This document shows, piece by piece, positions 1-8,428 of a stretch of DNA of 64,000 nucleotides. Under the pieces are notes generated by a model, which was not told the origin of the DNA, made no database searches, and saw only the letters and a list, made by a program, of their open reading frames with translations. Source of the stretch: Anaerosomatales bacterium (GTDB taxonomy: Bacteria > Actinomycetota > Coriobacteriia > Anaerosomatales > SLCP01). Numbering within the stretch: the stretch's first letter is position 1; each line of letters opens with the position of its first letter. The position numbers were made by a program, and so were the translations under genes. The stretch covers positions 156,345 through 220,344 of the forward strand of contig JARGFT010000002.1 in the NCBI GenBank assembly GCA_029210645.1, given 5' to 3'.

Positions 1-882
1 GATCACGCTCGTCTCAGCGGCGGCAGGCGGCATCTTCTCGAGGCGCCCGAGCTCCTTGAGCGCCTTTCCCTCGACCGGCTCGGGCATCGCCGCCTCGGCG
101 ATCTTCTCCTTGTACTCGTCGACCTCGGCCTGGACCTCGTCGAGGTGACCGAGCTCCTGCTGGATGGCCTTGAGCTGCTCGCGCAGGAAGTACTCCCGCT
201 GCGTCTTGGTCATCTGGTCCTTCACGCGATTCTGGATCTTGGAGCCCAGTTCGAGCAGCTCGATCTCCTTGCGCAGGAACGTGCTCGCGCGCTCGAGGCG
301 CGCGAAGGGCGCGATCGCCTCGAGTATCTCCTGTTTCTCCTCAACCCTCAGGTTGAGGTGGAAGGCTATGAAGTCAGCGAGCCGCCCGGGCTCCTCGATC
401 GCAGCCGCCGCCATCTGCACTTCCTGCGGGATGGGCTTGCCGAGTTCCGATGCCCGGCCGAAGTCGTGGACGAGTGCTCGCATGAGCGCCTCGGTCTCCA
501 TGTCGACCTCTTCGGACTCCTCGATCGGCTCGATGCGTACGAGGTAGTACGGGTCGGTCTGCACGAACTCGACGATGCGCATCCGCTGCTGGCCCTCGAC
601 GAGCGCCTTGGCGGTGCCGTCGGGCAGCTTGAGTTCCTGCATGATGGAGGCCACGCACCCGATCTCGTAGATGTCGTCCGGCCCCGGGTCCTGGGTCTCG
701 GCATGCTTCTGCGTGACGAGCGCCACCAGATGCCCCTCGCGCATCGACTCCTCGAGTGCATTGATCGAGCGCTCGCGACCCACGAACAGCGGCACGACCA
801 GGTTCGGGAAGAGTATGAGGTCCCTGAGTGGAATCAGGGGCAGCACATCGGGTATGGCACGAACGTCGCTTTGCTGAGACAT
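1..882 (-). CDS. lon: Lon protease, N-terminal part (runs off window)
   Basis: ATP-dependent cytoplasmic protease of the AAA+ class. The visible 294 codons begin at an ATG at 882 (MSQQSDVRAIPDVLPLIPLR) and match the LON substrate-binding domain: the start resembles the family pattern LPLIPLRDLILFPNLVVPLFVGR, followed by a charged, helical stretch after about residue 200 (QNRVKDQMTKTQREYFLREQ) typical of the linker before the ATPase. The AAA+ and Ser-Lys protease domains lie beyond the left edge and cannot be checked. The gene is transcribed away from the secreted-protein gene at 1006, so the 123-bp gap should carry two divergent promoters. Confidence 0.93.
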   Translation of the reverse strand, partial: MSQQSDVRAIPDVLPLIPLRDLILFPNLVVPLFVGRERSINALEESMREGHLVALVTQKHAETQDPGPDDIYEIGCVASIMQELKLPDGTAKALVEGQQRMRIVEFVQTDPYYLVRIEPIEESEEVDMETEALMRALVHDFGRASELGKPIPQEVQMAAAAIEEPGRLADFIAFHLNLRVEEKQEILEAIAPFARLERASTFLRKEIELLELGSKIQNRVKDQMTKTQREYFLREQLKAIQQELGHLDEVQAEVDEYKEKIAEAAMPEPVEGKALKELGRLEKMPPAAAETSVI

Positions 883-953
883 CGCGGCGTGGTTCCTTTC
901 GTCGTCTCCGTGCGATAATCATTCTGCCCTAATCTTCTGCACCATACACGACA

Positions 954-980
954 CACCTACCCTCTCATCGCAGGTAGGTG
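954..980. promoter_or_regulatory. Inverted repeat between divergent lon and secreted-protein genes
   Basis: CACCTACC (954-961) and GGTAGGTG (973-980) are perfect 8-bp inverted arms separated by 11 bp, lying in the only gap between two divergent genes. This could be an operator or a hairpin in the 5' leader of the rightward gene. It does not match the HspR (HAIR) or CIRCE elements known for heat-shock genes. Confidence 0.35.
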
Positions 981-1005
981 CCGATACCGGACCGTTGGAG
1001 CGCAC

Positions 1006-3063
1006 GTGAAGCCCACCGAACACCGGCCGGAGTGGCCCATCGGCCGCAGGGCCGTGACCATCATCCTGTCCGCCTGCCTCGTCGCCGGCATCGCGTTGCC
1101 ATACCCGGGAGCATCGGCTGCACCCACGGCAGAACTGGCGCCCCTCAACATGCAACCGGACGGCGTCACCGTGGACACCGGACCGCTCTCGGTTCCGGCG
1201 GATGGCTCGTTCCGGATCGGCGTGGACGTCGATGTCCCCGAGCCGACCTCCTACCTCGAGGTTCGCTTGCAGATCCACCGGCCCACCGGACGCCTGCTGT
1301 TCCAGCGGACCGAGATCCGGAGCGATGTCGAGACCGGCACGGTGGATGTCGAGTTCGGTCGCGAGCTGGCCGACCTGGGACTGCGACCCGACGCGTACCC
1401 CTACGAGATCAGGGTGCGTATGCAGGCCGACGAGGTCATAGAAAGAGTCGCGACCGGGTTCCTCCTGGTGCACGAGCCCGATCCCGGGGTCACCCCGGTC
1501 GCCCTTGCGGTTCGCATCTCCTCGACCCCGCGGTTCGACCCGCAAGGCCATCTCGTGACCGATCCCGCGCGCTCCACGGCCGCACTCGAACAAGCCGAGG
1601 CGTTGGCGCGAGCGGTACTCGACGACCCTTCGCTGCGTCTCACTCTGGCGATCGCACCCGTCACCCTCGACGAGTGGTCCCGGATCTCCCAGGGCTTCCT
1701 GCTCGCCGAGACCGAAGAGGGCCTCGTCGAGGTGGCCGCCGACGAACCCGGTCCGGCCAGGTACGCCGCTGCACTCGACGCACTGCGCGAGGCGCTGGCG
1801 ACCGGTCGTCTCGAACTCCTCGACGTGCCCTACGCCGACCCCGACATCGCCGCGCTCGCGGCCACCGACCGCCTCGGGGACCTTGCCGCGCACTACTCAC
1901 TGGGGCTCTCCACGTACCTTGCAGCGCTGGAGACCTCGCCTTCGGCAGGCACCGCGGTCTCGAACGACGAGCTTCCCGCTGCAGCGCTGGACGTGCTTGG
2001 AGAGCGTGGCATCCAGTTCGCGCTGATCGCTCCCCGGGACGATCAGACGACAGGCGCGACCACCGAGCTGGCCTCCGAGCAGACCGCCGGGGGCCTGTAC
2101 CGCATCGAGGGATCACGAGTGCGCGCGCTCGTGCTCCACCCCGAAGTCTGCGAGGCGCTCGAACAGGGAGCCGCCTCGGCAGGTACGCTGCTCTCATTCC
2201 GCCACGCGATCTCCGAGAACGCAGCAATGCCGATCGTCACCCTCACCGACCTCGGCCCGGGGCGCTCCGGATCGATCGAATCGGTCATCGAGCTTGCGGG
2301 GTTCCTCAGCGGGGCCGAGTGGGCGCGAGTGACAACCGCGTCGGAAGCCGTCGGCATCCCGGGGCAGCGGACGTACGCTCCCCCCGAGTCGATCGAGATG
2401 ACTCCGACACCACCGGCTGCGTACTGGAGCGAGGTCGCCGAGGCCAGGCGCTACGCGTCCGCGCTCGAGTACGCAGCCGGGCCGAGCGACCCTGACGCGC
2501 GCGTGGCTGTGGAGGCTTCGCTCGTCGCCCAGAGTTCGAGATGGGCAGGCGCGGACGGGCGCTGGAGCATGGCCGACCGCGGGCGCGCATTCGCCTCCAC
2601 GGCGCAGCGGCTCTCCAGTGGCGTGCTCGATCAGATTGCCCTCACCGCAACGGACGTGACCCTCGCCGGTCCGAAGGGCGACGTGCCCATCAGCATCGAG
2701 AACGGGTCGACCAAGGACCTGACGGTAGAACTGAGGATGCACGCAGACGACATGCAGATCGCCGGCGATGGACAACAGATCATCGTCCTGCGGCCGCAGG
2801 AGAACTTCCACACGGTCGCCGTCGACTTGCGCTCCGCGCTTGCCGACAGACTCGTTACCGAAGTGTGGGCCGGTGAGGTGATGCTGGCCTCGAGCAGCAG
2901 CGTCGTGCGCGCTTCGTATCTCGACCGCCTTGCGGTGGTCGGTGGTGTCATCGTCATTCTCCTCGGCCTGCTTCTCTTTATCAGAAGACGCGTTCGTGCG
3001 GCCGATGCTGATAAGATGCCCAAGGAAGCTCATGAGGGGCCCGAAGAGGGAACGACGCCGTGA
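1006..3063 (+). CDS. Secreted, C-terminally anchored envelope protein, unknown function
   Basis: 685 residues starting at GTG 1006 with GGAG seven bases upstream. Residues 1-40 look like a Sec signal peptide: basic RR, a hydrophobic stretch (TIILSACLVAGIAL) and an ASAA cleavage region. A second hydrophobic segment near 641-659 (VGGVIVILLGLLLF) is followed by RRRVR, so most of the protein should face outside with a short cytoplasmic tail. There are no catalytic motifs I recognise. The general plan (signal peptide, large extracellular part, single C-terminal membrane helix) resembles actinobacterial DUF6049-type proteins, but I cannot assign it. It overlaps the next gene by 4 bp (GTGA), so the two are probably co-translated. 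Confidence 0.8.
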   Translation: MKPTEHRPEWPIGRRAVTIILSACLVAGIALPYPGASAAPTAELAPLNMQPDGVTVDTGPLSVPADGSFRIGVDVDVPEPTSYLEVRLQIHRPTGRLLFQRTEIRSDVETGTVDVEFGRELADLGLRPDAYPYEIRVRMQADEVIERVATGFLLVHEPDPGVTPVALAVRISSTPRFDPQGHLVTDPARSTAALEQAEALARAVLDDPSLRLTLAIAPVTLDEWSRISQGFLLAETEEGLVEVAADEPGPARYAAALDALREALATGRLELLDVPYADPDIAALAATDRLGDLAAHYSLGLSTYLAALETSPSAGTAVSNDELPAAALDVLGERGIQFALIAPRDDQTTGATTELASEQTAGGLYRIEGSRVRALVLHPEVCEALEQGAASAGTLLSFRHAISENAAMPIVTLTDLGPGRSGSIESVIELAGFLSGAEWARVTTASEAVGIPGQRTYAPPESIEMTPTPPAAYWSEVAEARRYASALEYAAGPSDPDARVAVEASLVAQSSRWAGADGRWSMADRGRAFASTAQRLSSGVLDQIALTATDVTLAGPKGDVPISIENGSTKDLTVELRMHADDMQIAGDGQQIIVLRPQENFHTVAVDLRSALADRLVTEVWAGEVMLASSSSVVRASYLDRLAVVGGVIVILLGLLLFIRRRVRAADADKMPKEAHEGPEEGTTP

Positions 3064-3419
3064 AGAAGATCCTCATCATCGCACTTGTAGTGGCGCTCGC
3101 CGTGACCTTCGTCCACGATCTGGGTGCGTACGTGAGCACACGGCGAGCGGTCGTCGAAGCTGCGCGCGATGCCGCTGACGTGGCTGCGGGACTCGCTTCG
3201 AGTGGACGCGACGCAGCTGCACGCGCCGCCGCGGACAAGGCGCTCGAGCGGGCTGTCACCGTCTACCTGTACAACCAGGATGAAACGCGAGTCGAGGTCT
3301 GGGCGAAGAAGGAGCTCGAGGGTACGTGGGTCTACCAGCCTGTCACGGGGTTGATCGAGGGCAGACCCGCCGAGCAACCGCCCGTGCTCGAGTACTACGC
3401 ATCAACACCGATCCGGTAA
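3060..3419 (+). CDS. Small membrane-anchored protein, unknown function
   Basis: 119 residues, GTG start overlapping the stop of the upstream secreted-protein gene. Residues 3-21 form one hydrophobic helix after MKK, giving an N-terminal anchor or signal. An alanine-rich, probably helical segment (about 30-65) follows, then a short beta-rich C-terminus. The layout is superficially like TadE-type pseudopilins, but I see no diagnostic motif. Its coupling to the upstream gene suggests a common envelope role. Reality as a gene is well supported by codon use and spacing; function is unknown. Confidence 0.65.
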   Translation: MKKILIIALVVALAVTFVHDLGAYVSTRRAVVEAARDAADVAAGLASSGRDAAARAAADKALERAVTVYLYNQDETRVEVWAKKELEGTWVYQPVTGLIEGRPAEQPPVLEYYASTPIR

Positions 3420-3441
3420 GAGACTGGAGATCCGCCTGCTG

Positions 3442-4560
3442 ATGAAGACCATCGTGATCGATACAAACGTGCTCCTTGCGGATCCGCAGTCTCTGCTGGC
3501 GTTCCCGGATTCGGAGGTTGTGATTCCGGAGACCGTCCTCGGCGAGTTGGACAAGCTTAAGACCTCGCGCGTCGATCCGGACCTCCGTTTCAGAGGACGT
3601 GAGGTCTCCCGGATTCTCTTCGAACTGTCCGAGCAGGGAAGTCTCATCGGCGGCGTCGACCTGCCGGACGGCGGGCGGCTGCGCGTCGTCCCGCTCGACT
3701 CCGACGTGCCCATGCCCGAGGGACTCACCACGCGCAACGCTGACGACCGCATCCTGGCCGTGGCGTTCCAGCTGTGCCACTCGGGTGGCTGCACCGACGG
3801 TCTGACCATGGTGACCAACGACCTGAACATGCTGCTCAAGGCGCAAACCTACGGTCTGGAGGTCGAGCGCTACGCCGACGGGCCCGACGGGGGCTTCGCG
3901 AAGCGCTACATCATCAGGCCCTTCCAGCGCTACCGGGTGCCCCTGGGGATCCTCGGGACCTCGCTTGCCGTCTTCGCAGCGATCATCGTTCTCGTGATCT
4001 GGGGCCCGGGGGCCCGCGACTCGGCTCCGTCGGCGGTGCCGGTTGAGTTCCGCGACCAGCTCCCGGCCGCACAGCAGCGGATTCTCGACTACCTCACCAT
4101 CCTGGAGAGGGACGAGGCCAACCTCGATACCCGCCTCTCGCTCGCAAACCTCTACTACGAACTGCGTCTGAGCACCGGGGACATCCGATACTCATCGCTC
4201 GCGGTAAGGCACTATGAGCGATACCTGGAGCTTCGGCCCGAGTCGTCAGACGTGCGCGCCGACCTCGCCGCCTCGTACTTCTACGGGGGCCAGACCGATC
4301 GCGCGATCCAGGAGGCAGCGCGCATCCTCGAACAGGATGCCGAACACGTGCAGGCGACGTTCAATCTCGGCGTCTTCTACTGGCGGGGACGACAGGACTT
4401 CGCGGCCGCGGCCACGCAGTTCGCCAGGGTGATCGAACTGACGGCGAACGGGGACGAGCAGGCGCAGTCCGTCAACCGCGAAGCGACCGCTGCACTCGAA
4501 CAGGTGCGCCAGGAGGCCGCGGACGCAGGCCAGCCACTTCCCGAAGGAGGGACCTTCTAG
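3442..4560 (+). CDS. PIN-domain / transmembrane / TPR fusion protein
   Basis: 372 residues from ATG 3442. Residues 1-150 are a PIN ribonuclease domain with the acidic sites intact: VIDTNVLL at the start, a Glu-containing helix (PETVLGELDKLK), NADDRILAVA and VTNDLNM. The sequence is closest in style to the PIN half of YlaK/PhoH-type proteins, which normally continue into a PhoH ATPase. Here the PIN domain is followed by one membrane helix (about 169-191) and then TPR-like helical repeats (about 216-355) containing SLANLYYEL and LAASYFYGG. The nuclease should be cytoplasmic and the repeats external, or the reverse. It ends 1 bp before trxB. No antitoxin gene is adjacent. Confidence 0.82.
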   Translation: MKTIVIDTNVLLADPQSLLAFPDSEVVIPETVLGELDKLKTSRVDPDLRFRGREVSRILFELSEQGSLIGGVDLPDGGRLRVVPLDSDVPMPEGLTTRNADDRILAVAFQLCHSGGCTDGLTMVTNDLNMLLKAQTYGLEVERYADGPDGGFAKRYIIRPFQRYRVPLGILGTSLAVFAAIIVLVIWGPGARDSAPSAVPVEFRDQLPAAQQRILDYLTILERDEANLDTRLSLANLYYELRLSTGDIRYSSLAVRHYERYLELRPESSDVRADLAASYFYGGQTDRAIQEAARILEQDAEHVQATFNLGVFYWRGRQDFAAAATQFARVIELTANGDEQAQSVNREATAALEQVRQEAADAGQPLPEGGTF

Positions 4561-4561
4561 C

Positions 4562-5500
4562 ATGCGGACCATCGACATCGCGATCGTCGGTGCGGGGCCG
4601 GCTGGGCTGACCGCCGCGCTCTACGCCTCCCGGGCCAGGGCGAGCACCGTGGTCTTCGAGCGCGGAATCCCCGGCGGCCAGATCGTCACCACCGACTGGA
4701 TCGAGAACTATCCCGGCTTCCCGAAGGGGCTCTCAGGTCAGGAGCTCGGTGACCTGATGCTCGCGCAGGCCGAGGAGTTCGGCGCCGAGGTCAAGCCGTT
4801 CACGAACATCACATCGATCCGGCCCGAAGACCTCGACTTCGTCGTAACGACCGAGGACGGCGAGGAGTACCTGGCGCGCGCGGTCATCATCGCGACGGGC
4901 GCGATCCCGAAGAAGCTCGGCGTTCCGGGTGAGGCCGAGTACACGGGCCGCGGCGTTTCGTGGTGCGCCACATGCGATGGAGCGCTCTACAAAGACAAGA
5001 CGGTGTGCGTTGTCGGCGGTGGAGACGCAGCTGTCGAGGAAGCGCTCTTCCTCACCAAGTTCGCAGCCAGGGTCCACATCATCCACCGCCGCGACGAGCT
5101 GCGCGCGACCAAGTGCATCCAGGAGCGGTGCTTCGAGAACGAGAAGATCGAGATGCAGTGGAGCCGGGTTGTCTCGGCGATCGAAGGCGACGGCTCGAAG
5201 GTGACCGGCGCGCTGCTCCACTCCACGTCGGGGGCGGACGATCTGCTGCTGCCCGTCGACGGTGTCTTCATCTTCGTAGGCGTCGATCCGGTCAACGAGG
5301 TCGGGCAGGAACTTGTCGACCTGAACGAGAACGGGTACATCAAGATAGATCACGACGGTCGCACGTCGTGGCCGGGGCTCTACGCGGCCGGTGATGTCAC
5401 CGACTCAGACCTCAAACAGGTCATCACCGCGGCCGCCAAGGGCGCCTCGGCAGCGTTCGAGGCACTGCGCTTCATCGATGAGAAGGTCTGCGCCGTCTAG
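4562..5500 (+). CDS. trxB: Thioredoxin reductase
   Basis: 312 residues, the usual length. It reduces thioredoxin with NADPH through FAD and a redox disulfide. It shows the N-terminal FAD motif GAGPAGLTAALYASRA, the active-site WCATCDG (Cys135, Cys138), the NADPH-domain GGGDAAVEEA with the following HRRDELRATK that marks NADPH use, and the C-terminal FAD motif AAGDVTD. It lies 24 bp upstream of thioredoxin, so the pair forms one unit. A second reductase-like gene at 57221 lacks the HRR motif, making this copy the likely housekeeping NADPH enzyme. Confidence 0.96.
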   Translation: MRTIDIAIVGAGPAGLTAALYASRARASTVVFERGIPGGQIVTTDWIENYPGFPKGLSGQELGDLMLAQAEEFGAEVKPFTNITSIRPEDLDFVVTTEDGEEYLARAVIIATGAIPKKLGVPGEAEYTGRGVSWCATCDGALYKDKTVCVVGGGDAAVEEALFLTKFAARVHIIHRRDELRATKCIQERCFENEKIEMQWSRVVSAIEGDGSKVTGALLHSTSGADDLLLPVDGVFIFVGVDPVNEVGQELVDLNENGYIKIDHDGRTSWPGLYAAGDVTDSDLKQVITAAAKGASAAFEALRFIDEKVCAV

Positions 5501-5524
5501 GCGCACCACGGAAGGAGACAAAGG

Positions 5525-5854
5525 ATGAGCGATGCGTTGATCCAGGTCACTGATGCCGGATTCGAGAACGACGTTGTCAAGTCGGACAAGCCGGTCGTGC
5601 TCGACTTCTGGGCGCCGTGGTGCGGTCCGTGCCGCATGATGGAACCCGTGTTGAAGGAGCTTGCCGAGGAGTACGGCGACAAGATCGTGGTCGGCAAGCT
5701 CAACGTCGACGAGAACCCTGCGACTGCGCAGAAGTACGAGATCCTCTCGATCCCCACGCTGCTGATCTTCAGCGGGGGCGAGGTGGCCAAGAAGCTGGTC
5801 GGCGCGATGCCCAAGAAGCGTCTCGTCGAAGAGCTCGCCCCCTGGGTCGGTTAG
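5525..5854 (+). CDS. trxA: Thioredoxin
   Basis: 109 residues with the classical active site FWAPWCGPC (Cys33, Cys36), the cis-proline segment SIPTL and the conserved GGEVAKKLVG C-terminal strand. A strong AGGAGA-type ribosome site (GGAAGGAGACAAAGG) precedes the ATG. It is co-oriented with trxB immediately upstream and is the natural substrate of that enzyme. It acts as a cytoplasmic disulfide reductant. Confidence 0.96.
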   Translation: MSDALIQVTDAGFENDVVKSDKPVVLDFWAPWCGPCRMMEPVLKELAEEYGDKIVVGKLNVDENPATAQKYEILSIPTLLIFSGGEVAKKLVGAMPKKRLVEELAPWVG

Positions 5855-5866
5855 TCTGCCTGAACC

Positions 5867-5900
5867 CGACCGGCTGCCACGCATCATCGGCGGCCGGTCG
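5867..5900 (+). terminator. Possible hairpin terminator after trxA
   Basis: CGACCGGC (5867-5874) pairs perfectly with GCCGGTCG (5893-5900) across an 18-base loop, 13 bp after the trxA stop. There is no clear T-run, only a pyrimidine-rich CTCTTCCCCTC, so intrinsic termination is plausible but weak. Confidence 0.35.
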
Positions 5901-5979
5901 CAGCTCTTCCCCTCATATACCGAAGGCGAGGTAGATCCCTATCTGTGAGACCGGCGTCCATACCGGACAACTCAAACTG

Positions 5980-6186
5980 ATGATCGCGCAGGTCGACGAC
6001 TCGCTGGCGATGGCCCAGCAGTGGCTGGAGCAGATCCATCACCTGGCGGACCATGCCGAGGAGGCCGACGGCAGCGCTCTAGTCGCGCAGGCGACCGTTC
6101 TGCTGGGCGAGGCACGCGCCAAGCTGCAGTCATCGACCGAGCTCATCGGCAACGGGCCCGGCAAGGCCAGCGTCGAGCGCGTCTAG
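5980..6186 (+). CDS. Small helical protein, unknown function
   Basis: 68 residues from ATG 5980, predicted to be almost entirely helical (AQQWLEQIHHLADHAEEADG). The reading frame stays open upstream to 5935 and encodes CETGVHTGQLKL just before the ATG, but no standard start codon with a convincing ribosome site is present there, so the true start is uncertain. Its stop ends 1 bp from the stop of the convergent nikO gene. I do not recognise a family. Confidence 0.45.
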   Translation: MIAQVDDSLAMAQQWLEQIHHLADHAEEADGSALVAQATVLLGEARAKLQSSTELIGNGPGKASVERV

Positions 6187-6187
6187 T

Positions 6188-6955
6188 CTAGTCGCGTCCG
6201 CTGTTCAGCCGGGAGCACACCGGGCATCCCTGCATGCCGAGAGGTCGTTCCAGGCCGCTCCTTTCGAGCAGGGCGGCATCTGCGAACACCTCGGCGGTGG
6301 GGCCGTCAGCCGTGATCGTCCCGCCGCTCATCACGATCGTGCGCTCGCACAGCGCCACGGCCATGTCCAGGTCGTGTGTTGCGATGATTTTCGTGTGCTC
6401 GAAGGTGGCGAGCAGCTCGATGAGCCGGCGCCGGGCGCGCGGATCGAGCTCCGAGGAGGGCTCGTCCATCACGAGTGCGCTCGGGCACATCGCAAGAACG
6501 GTGGCGATCGCCACGGCCCGCTTCTCACCACCGGAGAGCCGGTGCGGCGGACGCTCTTTTAGGTGCGACGCACCCACGCGTTCGAGCGCGTCATCGACCC
6601 GGGCCGTCACTTCCTCGGGTGGCAGCCCCAGATTCATCGGACCGAACCCGACGTCCTCGGCGACGCTCGGCATGAAGAGCTGGTCGTCCGGGTCCTGGAA
6701 CACCATCCCGACCGACCTGCGTATGTCGTGCAGCGTCGTCCTGGTGACCGGCACGTCGCCGATCCGCACGCTCCCCCCGGAGGGGACGAGGAAGCCCATC
6801 AGGTGCATGAGCAGGGTCGACTTGCCGGCCCCGTTCGCGCCCACCAGTGCGATTGACTCGCCGTGCCCCACGAAGAACGACACTCCCGAGAGCGCAGCGG
6901 TGCCGTCCGGATACCGGAAGGACACGTCCCTGACTTCGATGGTGTGGTGACTCAC
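6188..6955 (-). CDS. nikO: ECF-type nickel/cobalt transporter ATPase
   Basis: 255 residues, GTG start at 6955 overlapping the nikQ stop by 4 bp (GTGA). It carries Walker A GANGAGKST, the ABC signature LSGGEKRA, Walker B ALVMDEP and the switch histidine in IIATHDLDMA. It energises the group I ECF transporter whose other parts are NikQ (next upstream) and NikMN (8429, divergent). The nickel rather than cobalt assignment rests on the adjacent nikR and hyp genes; by sequence alone CbiO and NikO are hard to separate. The C-terminal CPVCSRLNSGRD tail contains a CxxC pair. Confidence 0.9.
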   Translation of the reverse strand: MSHHTIEVRDVSFRYPDGTAALSGVSFFVGHGESIALVGANGAGKSTLLMHLMGFLVPSGGSVRIGDVPVTRTTLHDIRRSVGMVFQDPDDQLFMPSVAEDVGFGPMNLGLPPEEVTARVDDALERVGASHLKERPPHRLSGGEKRAVAIATVLAMCPSALVMDEPSSELDPRARRRLIELLATFEHTKIIATHDLDMAVALCERTIVMSGGTITADGPTAEVFADAALLERSGLERPLGMQGCPVCSRLNSGRD

Positions 6956-7764
6956 CTGATCGCCCCCATCACGATCGCGCCGAGCGTCATCGGCACGTTC
7001 ACCAGACGGAACACGACGAACGCAGCGGACCAGCCGAGTACGAAAACCGCATCCCGGACCCCGAAGTGAAGGGAGGTCGCGAGCCGCACCTCCCCGTCGA
7101 AGGCGCGTGCAAGCATCGCCTGGTAGATGCGTTGGGCGCGCGCGTAGGTTCGAAGCAGCAGCTGGCCGAGGATCTGAACGTAGACACCGATCCCCATGCC
7201 CCGCCTGCCGAACGATCTGAGCGCGCTCGCTCTGGCCATGCGCATCGTCTCTCCGCCGAGCACGAAGATGTAGCGGTAGAGCAGGAGGAGCTGGGTGACC
7301 AGGACGTCGGGCAGGCCCATCCGTCGCAGACCAAGACAGACACCGGAGAAGCTCGTCGTGGCAATGAGCACGAGAGCGGCGATCGTCGTGAGGAAGAATC
7401 GCGCGAGTATGGAAGCGTACGAGACCCATCCGCCGGAGATGCCGAGTGCACCGACCTGGATGATGACCTCCCGGTCGAGGAGCGGGTTGAAGATGCCCAC
7501 GAACACGGCGAACGGCGCAACGGCCAGCAGCTTGCGGAGGAGGAAGCCTGCAGGTAGGTCGGCGACTGCGATCAGCGCGACCGGGAAGATGACGAACGGG
7601 ATCATCGGCACGAGGTCGTAGGAACCGAACGAAACGACGCACACCAGGAACACCAGTGTCGTGAAGACCTTCGCGCGGGGGTCGAGCCGGTGCACGGGGG
7701 TGTCGTTGTAGGACAGGCGATCGAGTCGGCCGAGATCGTAGAGGCCCTCCTCCAACATCGACAT
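6952..7764 (-). CDS. nikQ: ECF-type nickel/cobalt transporter membrane coupling protein
   Basis: 270 residues starting at ATG 7764 (MSMLEEGLYDLGRLDRL) with GGGAG nine bases upstream; a longer frame to 7833 would overlap nikR and is unlikely. It is a CbiQ/NikQ-type T component with several hydrophobic helices and the two conserved Ala-Arg coupling motifs that contact the ATPase: MRMARASALRSFG and MLARAFDGEV. It sits between nikR (16 bp upstream) and nikO (4-bp overlap), forming a leftward nikR-nikQ-nikO unit. Confidence 0.9.
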   Translation of the reverse strand: MSMLEEGLYDLGRLDRLSYNDTPVHRLDPRAKVFTTLVFLVCVVSFGSYDLVPMIPFVIFPVALIAVADLPAGFLLRKLLAVAPFAVFVGIFNPLLDREVIIQVGALGISGGWVSYASILARFFLTTIAALVLIATTSFSGVCLGLRRMGLPDVLVTQLLLLYRYIFVLGGETMRMARASALRSFGRRGMGIGVYVQILGQLLLRTYARAQRIYQAMLARAFDGEVRLATSLHFGVRDAVFVLGWSAAFVVFRLVNVPMTLGAIVMGAIR

Positions 7765-7780
7765 CGGGTCATCAGCTCCC

Positions 7781-8200
7781 TCAGACGAGGTCCTGGCCGG
7801 TGGTGGTCGCCACGAACTTGCCGTGTTTGACACCTTTCGTGCCGATCAGCTCGGATGCGATCCGGCCTATCGCGGGTGGCGCACCCCGCAGGACAAGGAC
7901 TTCGAGGCAGTGGTCGTGGTCGAGGTGCACGTGAAGGGTTGAGACGATCTCGTGATGGTGGGTGTGCTGCTGGGTCGTGAGGCGCTCCGCAAGATCGGAC
8001 GCGTGGTGATCGTAGACGAGCGTGACGGTGCCGACCGCCTCCCCCTCGCCCGACATCCACTGCTCCTCGACCAGTGACGCGCGCATGAGGTCGCGGACCG
8101 CCTCGGAGCGGTTGACGTAGCCCTTCTCGGCGATGAGCTCGTCGAAGCGGTCGAGCAGGCGTTCGTCGGCAGAGACGCCGAAGCGGACGACTCCGGACAC
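7781..8200 (-). CDS. nikR: Nickel-responsive regulator NikR
   Basis: 139 residues from GTG 8200 with a strong GAGGGAGG ribosome site; a longer frame is open but non-homologous. The N-terminal ribbon-helix-helix ([20 protein letters not shown], then [11 protein letters not shown]) binds DNA. The C-terminal ACT-like domain has the nickel ligands of the family in the pattern H...[17 protein letters not shown]. NikR represses nickel uptake when nickel is plentiful. Here it heads the transporter operon and faces the divergent nikMN gene, so one intergenic region can control both sides. Confidence 0.95.
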   Translation of the reverse strand: MSGVVRFGVSADERLLDRFDELIAEKGYVNRSEAVRDLMRASLVEEQWMSGEGEAVGTVTLVYDHHASDLAERLTTQQHTHHHEIVSTLHVHLDHDHCLEVLVLRGAPPAIGRIASELIGTKGVKHGKFVATTTGQDLV

Positions 8201-8299
8201 GATGTACCTCCCTCGTATCGACCCGGTGCCACCCACCGCGCTGGTCGTGACACGCCGCGTATGACCCTGGAGCACTTCGTGTGAATGGCCCCGGAAGTG

Positions 8300-8328
8300 T
8301 TGACTCCGGTGCCCCCGGTGCATACCTT
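8300..8328 (+). promoter_or_regulatory. Predicted sigma-70-type promoter of nikMN
   Basis: TTGACT at 8300-8305 and TACCTT at 8323-8328 with an ideal 17-bp spacer, about 100 bp before the nikMN start. The predicted transcript start near 8335 falls just before the repeated GTAGCACGC elements. Confidence 0.55.
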
Positions 8329-8340
8329 CGAAGACACATA

Positions 8341-8369
8341 GTAGCACGCCTCCTTGAATGGTAGCACGC
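8341..8369. promoter_or_regulatory. Direct repeat, candidate NikR operator
   Basis: GTAGCACGC occurs at 8341-8349 and again at 8361-8369, a 20-bp period (about two helical turns), immediately downstream of the predicted nikMN promoter. It is a direct, not inverted, repeat and differs from the enterobacterial NikR site GTATGA-N16-TCATAC, so the NikR assignment is inference from position. Confidence 0.4.
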
Positions 8370-8428
8370 GCAGAGTGTGGAGCCTGCATTCGTCCGAGGT
8401 CGATCCGCAAGCCGGGAGGTACCCCGTC

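Noticed and set aside
978..2495. Long open frame (505 codons) overlapping the secreted-protein gene in another frame
   Set aside because: Arg/Pro/Gly-rich low-complexity translation typical of an off-frame reading of high-GC DNA; the overlapping frame has a signal peptide, ribosome site and normal composition.
8201..8428. Cobalamin riboswitch upstream of nikMN
   Set aside because: No B12-box-like conserved core was found on the plus strand, and nikR plus the NikN-like fusion favour nickel regulation.
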